Positions 1-12,657 of a DNA stretch of 64,000 nt are shown piece by piece. Both the position numbers and the translations under genes were made by a program. The notes below the pieces were generated by a model. The model was not told the DNA's origin and did no database searches. It was given only the letters and a program-made list of their open reading frames with translations. The stretch spans positions 3,819,948 to 3,883,947 of the forward strand of contig VCAZ01000032.1 in NCBI GenBank assembly GCA_005784505.1, in the 5' to 3' direction. Source of the stretch: Bagarius yarrelli (Eukaryota; Chordata; Actinopteri; Siluriformes; Sisoridae). Positions within the stretch are counted from its first letter, which is position 1. Each line of letters opens with the position of its first letter.

Positions 1-491
1 TATCTGACGTATATATATATATATAAAAGAAATAAGCAGTTTATCACCAGAAGTAAGTTTTATAGACACAAAGATATATAAACCCTCTATACAGCTTCTT
101 GAGGTTAAAGAGGTAAGGATAAAAACACACACACACACAGAACACCTATAATGTCCCTTAGCATTTATACGCCCAAAAAACAAATAGAACTGTAAAAAAA
201 TAATTAATATTATTTATTAAGAAATAAATGAATAGGTTTAAATGTGGATTAAAGTGTGTGTTTGTTGGGTGGTTGGTGATGCGGTGTTTGTGTGTGTATT
301 GGCTGGTGGAGCGTTCCTCCACACACACACACACACACACCCCCCGCCTCTACACATTACACTCGTGATCCTTTTGGCTTTCCACACAGCAGCAGCATCG
401 CGCCTCTCCTCCAGCTGCAGCGTCCCACTGTTTAGGATGAAGATGAGGAGGAGATGATGAGAGATGATACAGCTCAGACAGAGGAGAGAAG
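1..491. other. Sequence upstream of the galnt14 start
   Basis: No coding exon is recognisable here. The stretch holds a short (TA)n run near base 10, (CA)n near 126-139 and 319-340, and a GA-rich segment just before the start codon. It presumably contains the galnt14 promoter and 5' UTR, but no TATA box or other decisive element stands out. Confidence 0.4.
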
Positions 492-3028
492 ATGAAGACT
501 TGCGTAAACTTGATGCTCGCTGTCTCGGCTCTCTTCTGGCTCGCGGCTCTGTTCTATCTCATCCTTCAAACAAGCCCAAAACCCACGATCGGCTTCCGGA
601 ACCGCTCAGAGAGACACAGGTGAGTGGAGCAGCAAGGAGATGGAGAAAGAGGGATATCAACGACCACAAACACACACGCACACACAGACACAGATAACAC
701 ACAGACACACACACAGACACATGTCTGCAGTTCAGCGCTCGCACTCATTCACCGCTGAAACTATTAACACCGAACTGGTGATGATGATAATGATGTAAAG
801 TATAAAATCTACAAGGATTAAATTATTTATAAGAAAAAAATATATAAAATACAACTAAACTGATGTCAACCGCAAAGATCTGCGGGTTAATGTTACCGTT
901 CGTTATTTAGCTACATTCTTGTTTAATTTCATGGATAAAATGCTGTTTAATATTTTAGTTTTAATTTACTACATATACATATTTTTATTTACTATAAATA
1001 AGGAAACGTTGCTGTAACATAATTCCATAATCTGTAATACAATCTATGTGCGTATTAAAGTCACCTTCAGCTGAAGATATTTTATTGCTAATAATTTTTT
1101 TATTGGTTTCTGGCACCAGGAGGTTATTGTGTCGAAACCTCTGATGCGGCTGCTCTTTAACATTACAGTGCCATATGAACTCATGTCATGGAGGATTTTT
1201 TTTTTCAGTTCTCCACAGAACCTTCTTTCACTGAAGAGAACTAATGATGTTAAAAATTCTTTACAGAAAGGTGCAACCTGACGGAACCACATAAAATTAT
1301 TATATTTACCACATAAATATTTGGTCATTGATGGAATTAGATTCTGATCCAGATTGGATAAAGAATTTGGAATTACTAATAATTAGACACACAATCAGGT
1401 ATCAATCAGATTTAACAGCCGACTATCTAATTATTATGTATGTCTATTAGAAATGGGCAGTTCTAGATGCCTTTTTAACAGGACTTTAGCCCCCCCTGTC
1501 TGTTATTTCAGCCGCCCCAAACTATCAACTATCAAACTATCAAAATGTATTGAATTTACAATTTATATTTTATAAAAAATAAAATAGATAATAAATATAA
1601 TAAATGCAATACATGTTAATAAAAAAATAATCTGGAGGGTTTTGTTACATTCTCTTTGCTATCCTGAACACCCTGAATCATAGAACTGCAACGGCTTGTG
1701 CTGCGTGTCAGCCGGAGACAGGAGACAATATCAGGACGATCCAGGGACGCCGCTAGTTTTGGGCCATATAAAGGTGTATGAGTTTGGGCCCCTTTCAACA
1801 CCTTTTCAACCAACATGTAGAAGTTCTTTTCTATCATTTCGTATTGTTCAGCCTGCGTTATTGCAGTCCATGTGCACAGTATATATGGACATTTGCCATT
1901 TCAAATCAGATTTGTATGGAGCGCCCAGGACAGTATGGGGTAATAAGTTGTAAGAAGAATGAATTCCCCATACTGTAGGTGTTAATCATCATTTCTGGGA
2001 TAAAAAGTCTATATTTTTTGCATTTAGCTAGCTAACAGTAATACTGGTTGATGATATTAATAAAATACTGACTAGCACTAGCGAGGGCTAACCATCCTAA
2101 GGATGTAAACGTACCACCGCCTCTGACCAGAAATATTTGACTGCTGTAATTTTAAAAAAAAGTTTCTCTACTTCTGTCCTAGAACCTCAGTACAAAATGA
2201 TTAAACATATTAATCACTCGTTTTCATAGCGGACAGGAAGGAACTGGAGCGAATCAGCCGAACAGCGTCTTTAGCATCTGTTCTAAGAGTTCATCCGGAC
2301 ACATGATGTCTCTAAGCAGCTTCAGTTCCACTACAGATTAATTTACTGTCAGCAGGATCACTGCGTCCGACTCGAATCCGAGCTATGAATTATTCATAAC
2401 TTTATAACCTTATACATTACATCCACTCGCAGTCCTGAAGTCTTATTACCCTCAAAGGGCTCTGTTCCTGTGTATTGTGTAGTCTGTACTGTGAGTCGCC
2501 GCAGGTGATGTGGATTCTGATGCGAGTGTCAGATTTATTGCTTCATCTGATTTCGCACAGGTCCGCTCCTCGCCATGCTTTTGCTTTATCTCAGGAAAGC
2601 AACATCTGCATTTGTCACGTTCTCAGATGATGATAATGATGTTGATGATGTGACTTTATAAAAGCAGACGGTTAGAACTTTCTCATCATCATTGGTGCCA
2701 GTAGGGGGCGCTGGAGTGCTGCCCCAGAGAAGGAAAGCTACTTGCAATTTTTCTACTTATTCTACTTTTAACGTTTACTAGTTTTTGCTATTTAATAACA
2801 AAGTCTATTCTGCTGTTATTCTATCGTTATTAAAAAAAAAGTTAAAAAAAACAAACAAAAAAAACCCCTATATAACGTTAATATGTGTATGGAGGGCACA
2901 ATGGACAAACGAGCATGTGATAACACTAAATCATGTGACTTGAGGCTGAGTGCTAATTGGCTTGTTCCATATTCCCATCTATACACAGCACCAGGACCTC
3001 AAACCCTCTCATCGTCTTAATATTGTTT

Positions 3029-3074
<46 letters not shown>

Positions 3075-5893
3075 TGGTACCATGTGATTAAACCAAGTCT
3101 AATTATAAGGCTTATTCCCGTTGGAGTGGATGTGATGTATGTCATGTATTGTTTTCCTATTTTTATTCCTCTAGTGGACAACGTTAGTATTACAACAATC
3201 ATCTATGAATTAAATTAAATGACAAAATCATTTAAATGATTATCCTGATGACTTAATTACTGATATTAAACCCACATTGAACTCAGACTCACTAATTCAA
3301 TTATTTTTTATTGCATTCTTTATCGGTTGATTTTAACAAGCATTTTTTAATATTTTAGCTAGCAGTAATGATACATTATCACCATTGGCTCCTTACAGTC
3401 CTGCATTACTTACAGTCTACACTTTCTTAAGAATAAAAGCAAATAAATACTCATCCTCATTAACACTGCCAAGCTGTGTGTGTCTGTCTCTTCCTCCTCC
3501 TCTTCAACTTTCCAGCTTCTCATCTGTCCATCTCTTTTTTTTTAGCTCTCGATCTTTCCAGATCCATCCACATATGCAGTAAAGCAGAATGCCCGGCAGC
3601 CATTTTGTTATCGAGGTTCCCAAATAACAGATTTATGTTGTGTTATCAAACGCTTGATTTTGGTTTTGGAAACCTGTCCAGTTTGCTTGACATTAGTAGA
3701 ATGTTATTTTATGGTGTTGTTCTAAGAACGTTTTCTCAAATAACGTATAAGGAGGTTCCAAGAACATTGTTTTAAGAGCGTTTTCTTTCAACATCACAAG
3801 AACATTTACGACATTCGGCAGACGCTCTTATCCAGAGCGACTTACATTGGTCTCATTTATACAACTGAGCAATTGGGGGTTAAGGGCCTTGCTCAGGTGC
3901 AAGCAGTGGTGGCTTGGTGGAACTGGGACTCGAACCCACAATCTTCAGGTTATTAGCCCAACACCTTAACCATGAGCCACCACTTCCCCATTATATATGT
4001 TATATATATATAGCAAAAGTCTTTTTGTTTGATTTTGTGTCATGTCCTTCTGCTGACATCATCACCACCAGCTACAATATCTTAACAATGTCCTTTCTAC
4101 AGCTGACTGACCCTTAACACTGTACCATGACTTTTGTTCCAGATCTCGAACACGGACTGGGATGATCTTCTGGATGAGTTCGAGGAGAAGAGCTACCTCA
4201 ACACCTACCGCTGGAGGCCGGGGCAGGACCCCTACAGTCAGTATGCCTTTAATCAGAGAGAGAGCGAGAGGATCGGCAGCAACAGAGCCCTCAAAGACAC
4301 CCGGCATCACAGGTAAACTCTGTGTGTGTGGGTGTGCTTTATTTTTCTTTCCATTTTGTCATGTCTCCAAATCGATATCTCTGGGTCTTTCCATTGCAGC
4401 CATTAGTACCACAGACAGAAAATCTAGATGAGAATGACAGAAGTTTATAATCCTCCTCGAAGACATCACATCATTCTGTTAGAATTGAGCCTTATTCTGT
4501 TCATCCTGTTGTCTAATCCACCAGACAGAAAACAGAATTGTCTCTGTCTGGAAACAGACTCACTGCTGTCTCACTGCTGAAAGTAATTTACCCCATACAG
4601 CACACAATCAAATCCGCTGAGCTTCATGGAGACATGCTGTGTTCTGGTTGGAGTGGAAGAACTGGGGATCAAATCCCCCAGAGTCATGTGACACAATGTA
4701 GTGGAAACCCTGCACAAAAGTGTAGAGTTTATTATAGCAGGAAAAGTGAGACCACATCATGAAAAAACCACACACACACATAGAGGTGATGTGTAGGTGT
4801 AACAATAATTTTGGTCGTATAGTAAAATATAAATATATATTAAGTTGAGGTAGTGGGTTGATCTGTTCCTGAAGAAGAAGGCATGGGATCTTCAGGATTG
4901 GAGGATAGGTGATCGTAATAGTAAGTAAGATCCTGCAGTTCATTCATTCATTCATTTTCTATACCCGCTTACTCCCTAATTCGGGGTCACGGGGATCTGC
5001 TGGAGCCCGTCCCAGCCGCCTCTGCAAGGGCGAAGGGCAGGAGGGGGACACCCTGGACAGGTCGCCAGTCCATTGCAGGGCCACACATACACACTCACGC
5101 ACTCCTATGGGCAATTTAGAATCACCAATCAACCTAACAGAGAACATGCAAACTCCACACGGAATCGAACCCGGGCCTCCTTGCTGTGAGGGACCGTGTT
5201 CTCCACTTAAATTATGTTAAATTGGTGAAAGATTGCTGAGGCACAAATACAGAGAAATCAGCAGGAAGTTAGCGAATATATTTAATAAACCAACGACACA
5301 CATTAGAGGATGTGTAGGTAGTGAAACTTACATCTCTGCTGGTTGGTTGTTTGAGTCCCGCCTCCACCCTATGTATGTATGGAGGTTGCAGATTCTCGCC
5401 CCATTTCCGTTTGCATTTCAAGCGGATGTCTTTACATTTATCAACTTACGTTTATCTCATTTAGCCAACTGAGCAGTTTAGGGGCCCAGCTTGTTGTTGC
5501 TGGAAGTTGAATCCATTTCCTTCTGATTAGCAGTCCAATATCTTAACAGTTGAGCTACCACTTTTCCCGTCTCCTCCCATGTGTTTCCACCTGGTACTCT
5601 GTTTAATTTTTGGCTGAGTGTATGATACTTATCACACACTTACACAGATTTTGATACAGTCTGTAAGCTGGAAACACACACACACACACACAATGCTTTC
5701 TAAAATTGAAAACGCAAATCATGAATAACAAGCCCTTAGAGAAAGAGGGGGGGGTGTATTGTTCTGCAGAAGAGAGGATGAAATCAGAGATTATTCTGAG
5801 TCTAAGCTTTTTCTACATCGTCTTTAGGCGATAAACAGAAAAAATGATCTAGTAAATTATTTTAATTAGATGGAAATGCACAGCACTGTGTCT

Positions 5894-5928
<35 letters not shown>

Positions 5929-6558
5929 AATAACAATGAATGTAAGAGAAAGAAGTGGTAGCTTCTTTTCATGATCAAGGTGTTGATCATGGGTTCAATT
6001 CCCAGTACCACCAAGTTGCCAATGCTGGGCCCCTGAGCAAGGTCCTTAACCCTTAACTGCTCAGTTGTACATATGAGATAAATGAAAGTCTTCTAAATGC
6101 CAGAAATATAAATGTTTTATTATTATGATGATAAAGATGAAGATGATGAAGAAGATGATGATGATGATAATGATGATGATGGAGAAGTGTTGCAGTGGAT
6201 ATTCAGGTCATTTGCAGTGAATGTAGTCTGCAGTGCAGCTCAGTGCTGCTAAAAAAAGATGCTGAGAGAAAAAAAAAACAGCTGAAGTCGCTGCTGTGAG
6301 GAGAAACTGAAACACACTCGCGTGTTAATTCCTCCAGGGAAAAGAAATCAGGCCGGAATAAACACATTGCCTTCAGCGTGCTTTCACACCTTTTTTTCAT
6401 CCTGAAGCTTCGGTCTAAAATTATTCCTTCTATGCTTTTATATGTCAGAATGAAAAGCATAATCAGGGTCTAAAAAATGAGGAAGGTTAAAAAGAATTAA
6501 AATGTTTTTTTTATATCAGCTTATTGATCATCACTGTCTGGTGATGATGTTCATGATA

Positions 6559-6594
<36 letters not shown>

Positions 6595-8174
6595 GTCATG
6601 ATGATAGAGAAAGATTACGATAATGATGGTTCTGATAATGAATAATGATGTTGATCGTGATAATAATGATGATGGTCATTATAATGATGGTGATAATGAT
6701 GGTGATGAAAATGAATAATGGTGCTAATAATGATGATGGTGATAATAATGATGGCGATGATGATGATGGTGATAATGATGGTCAGGATAATGAATACTGG
6801 TGGTAATTATGATGATGGTGATGATAATGAATAATGGTGGCAATAATGATGATAGTGATAATAATGATGATGGTGATGATGATGTCGATGAAAATGTGAT
6901 GACGATAATGGTGATTTTCTCTATTCAGCTGTACTTCGCTACACTATGACACCACGCTGCCGTCCACCAGCATCATAATCACGATCCACAACGAGGCGCG
7001 ATCCGCTCTACTGCGCACCCTCAGGAGGTAACACAAGCGACTTTAAACCTCTCTAAAATCAATTTTACCACACACACACACACATGAATAAAACACACAT
7101 GCAACTTGTATGTAAGAGACAGCAGTGTACTTCTGCTTGTATCATTTGTATATGCGATTTATGATGTTTATAAGTAGGTTAATCATCCCATGACTTTGTT
7201 ATCTTGTTTTCTTTCTATTTTATTTTATTACGTATATTAATTTATATTAAATAATTCAATTAATATTCATGAGATAAATAAACTCCTTAAACCCATACCT
7301 GTCTTTTCATTAGCGTGTTGAATCGGACACCTGTGCATCTGATTCATGAGATCATTCTGGTGGACGATTTCAGTGTGGACCGTAAGTCATGTGTTGGACA
7401 CACACACACACACACACACGTGCACACACATACACACACACACTTGTTTTTTTTTTCTTTTTTCCAGCTAATGACTGCCTTCTTCTCACCAAGTTACCCA
7501 AAGTCAAGTGTCTCCGCAATAAACAGAGAGAAGGTAGGACTCCTACTGGTTCTTGGTTAGCAGGTTAACATCAGAAAATGCTTACTAGCTTTAGAAACCT
7601 TCTCATCTCTGGAGAATGATCAATAATGGATGAAGACTGGACCGTGACCAAGCACTTGTTTGTTGCGCAGGGTTAATCAGGTCCAGGGTTCGAGGAGCAG
7701 ATGCTGCTGAAGCAGAAGTTCTCACCTTCCTAGAAAGCCACTGTGAGGTCAACAAAGACTGGCTGCCTCCCCTGCTTCATAGAGTAAAAGAGGTAACTGT
7801 GGTGGTTTTACCTACCCATCACTACCCATATTTCCTTCAGATGTTAGTCTCACTCTTCTTCTCATAATAACCTCCAGACTTCTGTGCAAGTTTTTCACTA
7901 GATTGTGTCACAATAGTATTTGTGAGATCAAGTCAGATCAGAGTTACGGCTCCAGGTTAAAGTTCTGCAGAACTTTTGATTGGTTGGTTGGTTAAGATAA
8001 TCTATCTAGCTTCATGACGCGGGTGTGTCTCCTTTTAGGACTCGAGCCGAATTGCCAGCCCAGTGATTGATGTCATCAACATGGACTCGTTCTCCTACGT
8101 TGCAGCATCCTCAAACCTACAGGGTGGTGAGAATCCGAACTCATCCTCATCCTGGTGGACATTATGTTTAAAAA

Positions 8175-8219
<45 letters not shown>

Positions 8220-8938
8220 CTCCAAAGTGTTTCTTCTTCTGTCTTTCTCTCTCTCTCAGGCTTTGACTGGAGTCTCCATTTTAAGTGGGAACAGCTTTCT
8301 GCTGAAAAGAGAGCCAAGAGACTCGATCCCACAGAACCCATCCGGTAATGTTCCAAGTTCTCAGGAAAAGTCAATCAAAAGATCAATTTCTGTCCATTAA
8401 CTGTTTTCTGCTGCTTTGTACAGTATAGTTCATTGATTATATTAATCAGAATGTTTTTAATCAGACCACAGGCCAGCTGTGTACAGCTGCAAAGTTTAGC
8501 TGTGAAGTAAATGTTAATTAATATCCTGAAATCTGCAGGACACCTGTTCTTCCTGGGGGGCTGTTTGTAATCAACAAATCCTGGTTCAACCACCTGGGCA
8601 AGTATGACACGGCTATGGACATCTGGGGAGGAGAGAACTTTGGTGAGTGAACGTGTTGACCTTAAACAAGAGTTTAATAGTTGAAGTAATTTACCGTACC
8701 TCCTTTCAGGGATATGGCGAACGTTACCCTAACGGGCCACCATAGGGCAATCATAAGCGAAAACACCAAGAATTATAAAATAACAAACAGGAATGTGGGT
8801 TTTACAAGACAAAATAACAAAAGAAGACACTTTTAAAAGTTCCATGGTTGCCCTCTGGTGGCGTGGTAGGATACCATTCCTCATATCCCTGACCAATCCA
8901 AGATTTTATGTGCATTTGAAACAACTGAAACATTTAAA

Positions 8939-9031
<93 letters not shown>

Positions 9032-12000
9032 AATACATAACGTTTTATTCTTGTTAATTATTATTTTATTATTATTAATTTTTTTTATTTGCTATGCAGC
9101 GTCATACTTCATATGTCATATTCATCTAAATTTGGCAATATTTGTCTGTTTTCTATTGTACAGTTACCAAATTTACTGTTTCCATCTAATTTATGATATT
9201 ATTTCCTAATAAATAGAATTTGTTATTTATTACATTTTTGTACATTTTTGACTATTTTGGTAGTAAAAGCGTTTCATTGTGTTTGTGTCGTACTTTGTAT
9301 GATTGTGTATGTGAAACTCATATTTTTTATAGATCTTTGCCATTTTGGAAAATATTTTTTTCTGAAACCTCTTAAGAGGAGTGAACAGCGTGATTTAGTG
9401 CAGCTGACCTACAGCTGTGTAATGTGGAATGTTCCTTATTACTATCATTACAGTGCGAATAATAGTCATGTGTAGATTAACACACAGCGAATAGACGAGA
9501 GCATATAATGTAATGAATAACGCTGTGAGCTTCTCCGCTCTCCAGACCCCAGGAGCAGGTGGAGTGACCACCAGAACAGATCTCACCCTCAGCTCCAGCA
9601 GCATGGTGTGTACACAGATAGAATTAAGGTAGCAGATGTTAACTGCAGCAAGTGTTTGGTGTTTCAGAGCTGTCGTTTAGAGTGTGGATGTGTGGAGGAA
9701 GTTTGGAGCTCATCCCCTGCAGCAGAGTCGGCCATGTTTTCCGCAAGAGACACCCCTACGTCTTTCCAGACGGCAGTGCCAATACTTATATTAAGTAAGA
9801 GCCTTTAAGCGGAATTTACATTCATATCATCATCAAGCATCTTATTTATAGGTTAAGAGCTTTGCTTAGGGGCCCGACAGGTAAATCTAGGTGGTGCTGG
9901 GAATTGAACCCGTGACCTTCCAATCAGCAGTTCTTTTTTTAAATACACTCCAGCTACTGTGATAGAACATGTGTGGATATTACTGTATGAAGGCACTGTG
10001 ATTTCACTGTTCTGAAAAACGAGACTCTGCTCGATATCTGTACACTGGAATCTCTCATGCACTCCACTAGACCACAATACACTCCACTACAACACACTAC
10101 ACCACAATACACACCACTACAACACATTACACCACAATACACTCCACTACAACACACTACACCACAATACACTCCACTACAACACATTACACCACAATAC
10201 ACTCCACTACAACACACTACACCACAATACACTCCACTACAACACACTACACCACAATACACTCCACTACAACACACTACACCACAATACACTCCACTAC
10301 AACACACTACCACATACACTCCACTACAAACACACTTCACCACAATACCGCCACTACACACATTGCACCACAATACCTCCACTACAACACACTACACCAC
10401 AATACACTCCACTACAACACACTACACTACACTCCACTACAACACACTACACCACAATACACTCCACTACAACACACTACACCACAATACACTCCACTAC
10501 AACACACTTCAGCGCTTGGTGAACCGGGTCTCTGCTCGTTATCTGTACACTGGGATCTCTTACTGTTGTGACATCGGTTTCAGGAACACAAGACGCACCG
10601 CTGAGGTCTGGATGGATGAGTATAAGATCTACTACTTCTCCGCTCGACCTGCAGCCAGAGGCAAGACGTACGGAGAGTGAGTTACAACCAATACGCAACA
10701 TTAACACACAACACACTCAACTACAACACACTACAAAATACTACACCACAATACACTCCACTACAACACACTACACCACACTCCACTCCACTACAACACA
10801 CTCCACACCACTCCACTACACTCCACTACCACACACTACAACAACTACACACCACACTCCACTCCACTACAACACACTACACCACAATACACTCCACTAA
10901 AACAAACTACACCACAATACACTTCACTACAACACACTATAACCACACTCCACTCCACTACAACACACTACACCACACAATACACTACAACACTCAACAC
11001 TACAACACAACTACACCACAATACACTCCACTACAACACACTACACCACACTCCACTACAACACACTACACCACACTCCACTCCACTACAACACACTACA
11101 CCACAATACACTCCACTAAAACAAACTACACCACAATACACTTCACTACAACACACTACACCACACTCCACTCCACTACAACACACTACACCACAATACA
11201 CTCCACTAAAACAAACTACACCACAATACACTTCACTACAACACACTACACCACACTCCACTCCACTACAACACACTACACCACACTCCACTCCACTACA
11301 ACACACTACACCACAATACACTAAACACACTACAACACTATACCACACTCCACTCCACTAAAACAAACTACACCACAATACACTTCACTACAACACACTA
11401 CACCACACTCCACTCCACTACAACACACTACACCACACTACACTCCACTACAACAAACTACACCACACTCCAATATACTAGAACAATCTACATTTTACAC
11501 ACTACACCTAAACATACTACACTTTACACAGTACACCTTAACACATAACACTACAAATTTCAAAACTACTATTCAATAATTAAAACTCAAACATATTGTG
11601 AAGGACATCATTAAGTTGATCTCTTGCTTAAACTTTTAATCTTTTTGTGTCTCTGTTAGTATTCGCAGCCGTCAGGAGCTGAGAAAGAGCCTGAGGTGTA
11701 AATCCTTCCAGTGGTATTTGGACAACATCTATCCCGAGCTCATGTGAGTGTGTTATTGTGTTAAGTTGTGTATGTCTTACAGATTAATTTACTTATTAAT
11801 TTGAATTATTGTTATTTGTTTCAGAGCTCCAGATAAATCTAGTTTAACATCTGGACTGATCCAGCAGAGACACAACTGTCTCCGAACTCAACAAGCTGAT
11901 AGAAAGGAAGCTCCCATGCTCACTCTCGCCCTGTGTAATCACACCAAGACTGCAGACCAGGTAGAACACACAAAAAGTTTGCACACAAACCCTGTAAGTG

Positions 12001-12432
12001 TTTACTTTTATAGAAGTGTGATACACACGCTGTTCAGAATTGCTCTTGCGTATCGTTATAGGAGTGGATCTACACACACGGACAGCAGATTCGCCAGCAG
12101 CACCTCTGCATATCGGTCTTGACCCCACTTCCTGCTGCACAGATCCTCCTCACACCCTGCAACATCAGCGACAGCAGACAGGTACCCACCAGAACATCTA
12201 CATTTCCAAAAATTAAAGATCTGCATGAAGGAATCTTGACGAGTAAGCGTGTGTTTCATTCTCCATCTCTAAGCGCTGGCAGAGAGCAGGAACCCACCTG
12301 GAGCACCAGCTCTCACACTTCTGTCTGGACAGTGAGATGGCTCTGGATGGTGTGGAGAGCAGCAGGATGTTAGTGATCAGCCCGTGTGAGCTCTCAGTCC
12401 AGACACAGAGATGGGAGATGCCGTTCTCCTGA
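492..12432 (+). CDS. galnt14: Polypeptide N-acetylgalactosaminyltransferase 14 (multi-exon)
   Basis: Transfers GalNAc from UDP-GalNAc to Ser/Thr of proteins in the Golgi, starting mucin-type O-glycans. Exons: 492-619, 4143-4312, 6929-7027, 7314-7381, 7468-7533, 7671-7792, 8039-8126, 8260-8344, 8539-8642, 9668-9794, 10584-10676, 11660-11743, 11825-11960, 12062-12181, 12274-12432. Exon 1 encodes a short cytoplasmic end and a hydrophobic type II anchor. Exon 2 (DWDDLLDEFEE, YAFNQRESERI) resembles GALNT14 more than GALNT16. The catalytic domain shows HNEARS, EIILVDDFS, DIWGGENFE, and VGHVFRKRHPY with its metal-binding His. The last three exons form the ricin-type lectin (HFCLD, two RW repeats). 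Exons 2-15 join in frame for 506 residues; with exon 1 the length, about 550, is normal. Odd points: exon 1 does not join exon 2 in frame when read from its TM-encoding ATG; the metal-binding Asp of DxH is Glu; Ala of the usual AGG is Pro. Confidence 0.93.
1732..1830 (+). repeat. Dispersed repeat fragment with 'tttgggcc' motifs
   Basis: The segment (cgctagttttgggcc, then gtttgggccccttt) resembles the one at 32,015-32,175 in the same orientation. The two lie in an intron of galnt14 and in intergenic DNA, so this looks like a family of decayed interspersed elements. The class is not clear. Confidence 0.4.
3798..3990 (-). repeat. tRNA-derived SINE (mermaid/V-SINE-like), reverse orientation
   Basis: The reverse complement begins with the tRNA-like head (gtggtggctcatggttaaggtgttggg, with an A box and a 'gggttcgagtcc' B box). 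It continues with the 'gggcccctgagcaaggccctta'-type body, degraded here, and ends 'agtcgctctggataagagcgtctgcc'. At least nine more copies lie in the window. The family name is inferred from memory of fish SINEs. Confidence 0.75.
4939..5205 (-). repeat. DANA-like SINE, reverse orientation
   Basis: It starts with a (ttca)n tail and runs through 'taccc gcttactccctaattcggggtcac', the tail region of the common fish repeat whose forward copies read 'gtgaccctgaattaggaaataagcgg'. The 'gtttgcatgttctc' block and a tRNA-like head follow near 5,150-5,200. Related copies lie at 13.6, 19.6 and 37.6 kb. Confidence 0.7.
5425..5580 (-). repeat. tRNA-derived SINE (mermaid-like), reverse orientation, degraded
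   Basis: The reverse complement carries 'gtggtagctcaactgttaagatattgg', a degenerate B box and 'gggcccctaaactgctcag'. It lies in galnt14 intron 2, close to a forward copy at 5,950. Confidence 0.65.
5950..6112 (+). repeat. tRNA-derived SINE (mermaid-like)
   Basis: Shows 'agtggtagc', 'gggttcaattcccagtaccacc', 'gctgggcccctgagcaaggtcc' and a tail 'aaatgccagaaatataaatg'. This is one of the clearest copies for defining the family consensus. Confidence 0.75.
6118..6905 (+). repeat. (GAT)n / GATAAT-rich imperfect microsatellite
   Basis: About 780 bases made mostly of gatgat, gataatgat and ggtgat units, with a non-repetitive patch at about 6,195-6,530. It ends roughly 25 bases before the splice acceptor of galnt14 exon 3 at 6,929, so the polypyrimidine tract lies almost against the repeat. 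Confidence 0.8.
8941..9026. repeat. (TA)n microsatellite
   Basis: Two nearly pure TA runs separated by 'aactata', in galnt14 intron 9. The long ORFs across it are low-complexity artefacts. Confidence 0.9.
9812..9935 (-). repeat. tRNA-derived SINE fragment (mermaid-like), reverse orientation
   Basis: Contains 'gggaattgaacccgtgac' (reverse of the B box) and 'cttaggggcccgacagg'. The head is truncated. It lies just downstream of galnt14 exon 10. Confidence 0.6.
10057..10510. repeat. 30-bp minisatellite, left array (galnt14 intron 10)
   Basis: Tandem copies of a C/A-rich 30-bp unit (cactccactacaacacac followed by tacaccacaata), about 15 copies with small indels. Two units fill each 60-base line from 10,081 to 10,300 almost perfectly. 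The ORFs on both strands through it are repeat artefacts. A related array follows exon 11. Confidence 0.92.
10700..11480. repeat. 30-bp minisatellite, right array (galnt14 intron 11)
   Basis: The same C/A-rich family as the array before exon 11, but more diverged, with variants cttcactacaac and ctccactaaaac. Blocks of roughly 90 bp (ccactccactcc, ccacaatacact, ccacaatacactt) recur at 11,035-11,330, a higher-order pattern. Confidence 0.9.
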
Positions 12433-12618
12433 TCCTCGACTCCTCCAGTCTCAGTGAGAAAGAGCCTCCTGTGTGTAACTGCAGAGGAGACAACACACAC
12501 CTGCAGCAGCTGCAGTCACCTCCACTGTCTGGACCTCAGGAGGTGATGGAGTGTCCGTGTCTATCTGTCTATTAGGACTGTGTGATTTTTTTATGATAGT
12601 GTATCGATATTTGAATTT

Positions 12619-12657
<39 letters not shown>

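Noticed and set aside
464..619. ATG 464 as the main galnt14 start
   Set aside because: It joins exon 2 in frame but has no membrane anchor, whereas the ATG 492 frame gives a typical type II anchor. Kept only as a finding.
1044..1328. Minus-strand 94-codon ORF in galnt14 intron 1
   Set aside because: No domain, codon pattern or neighbouring exon supports it; its length is expected by chance.
10057..11348. Long ORFs on both strands (HYNTLHHN-type, CCSGVYCGVV-type) as a repeat protein gene
   Set aside because: They follow the 30-bp minisatellite in every frame (30 is a multiple of three), and a real galnt14 exon interrupts the array.
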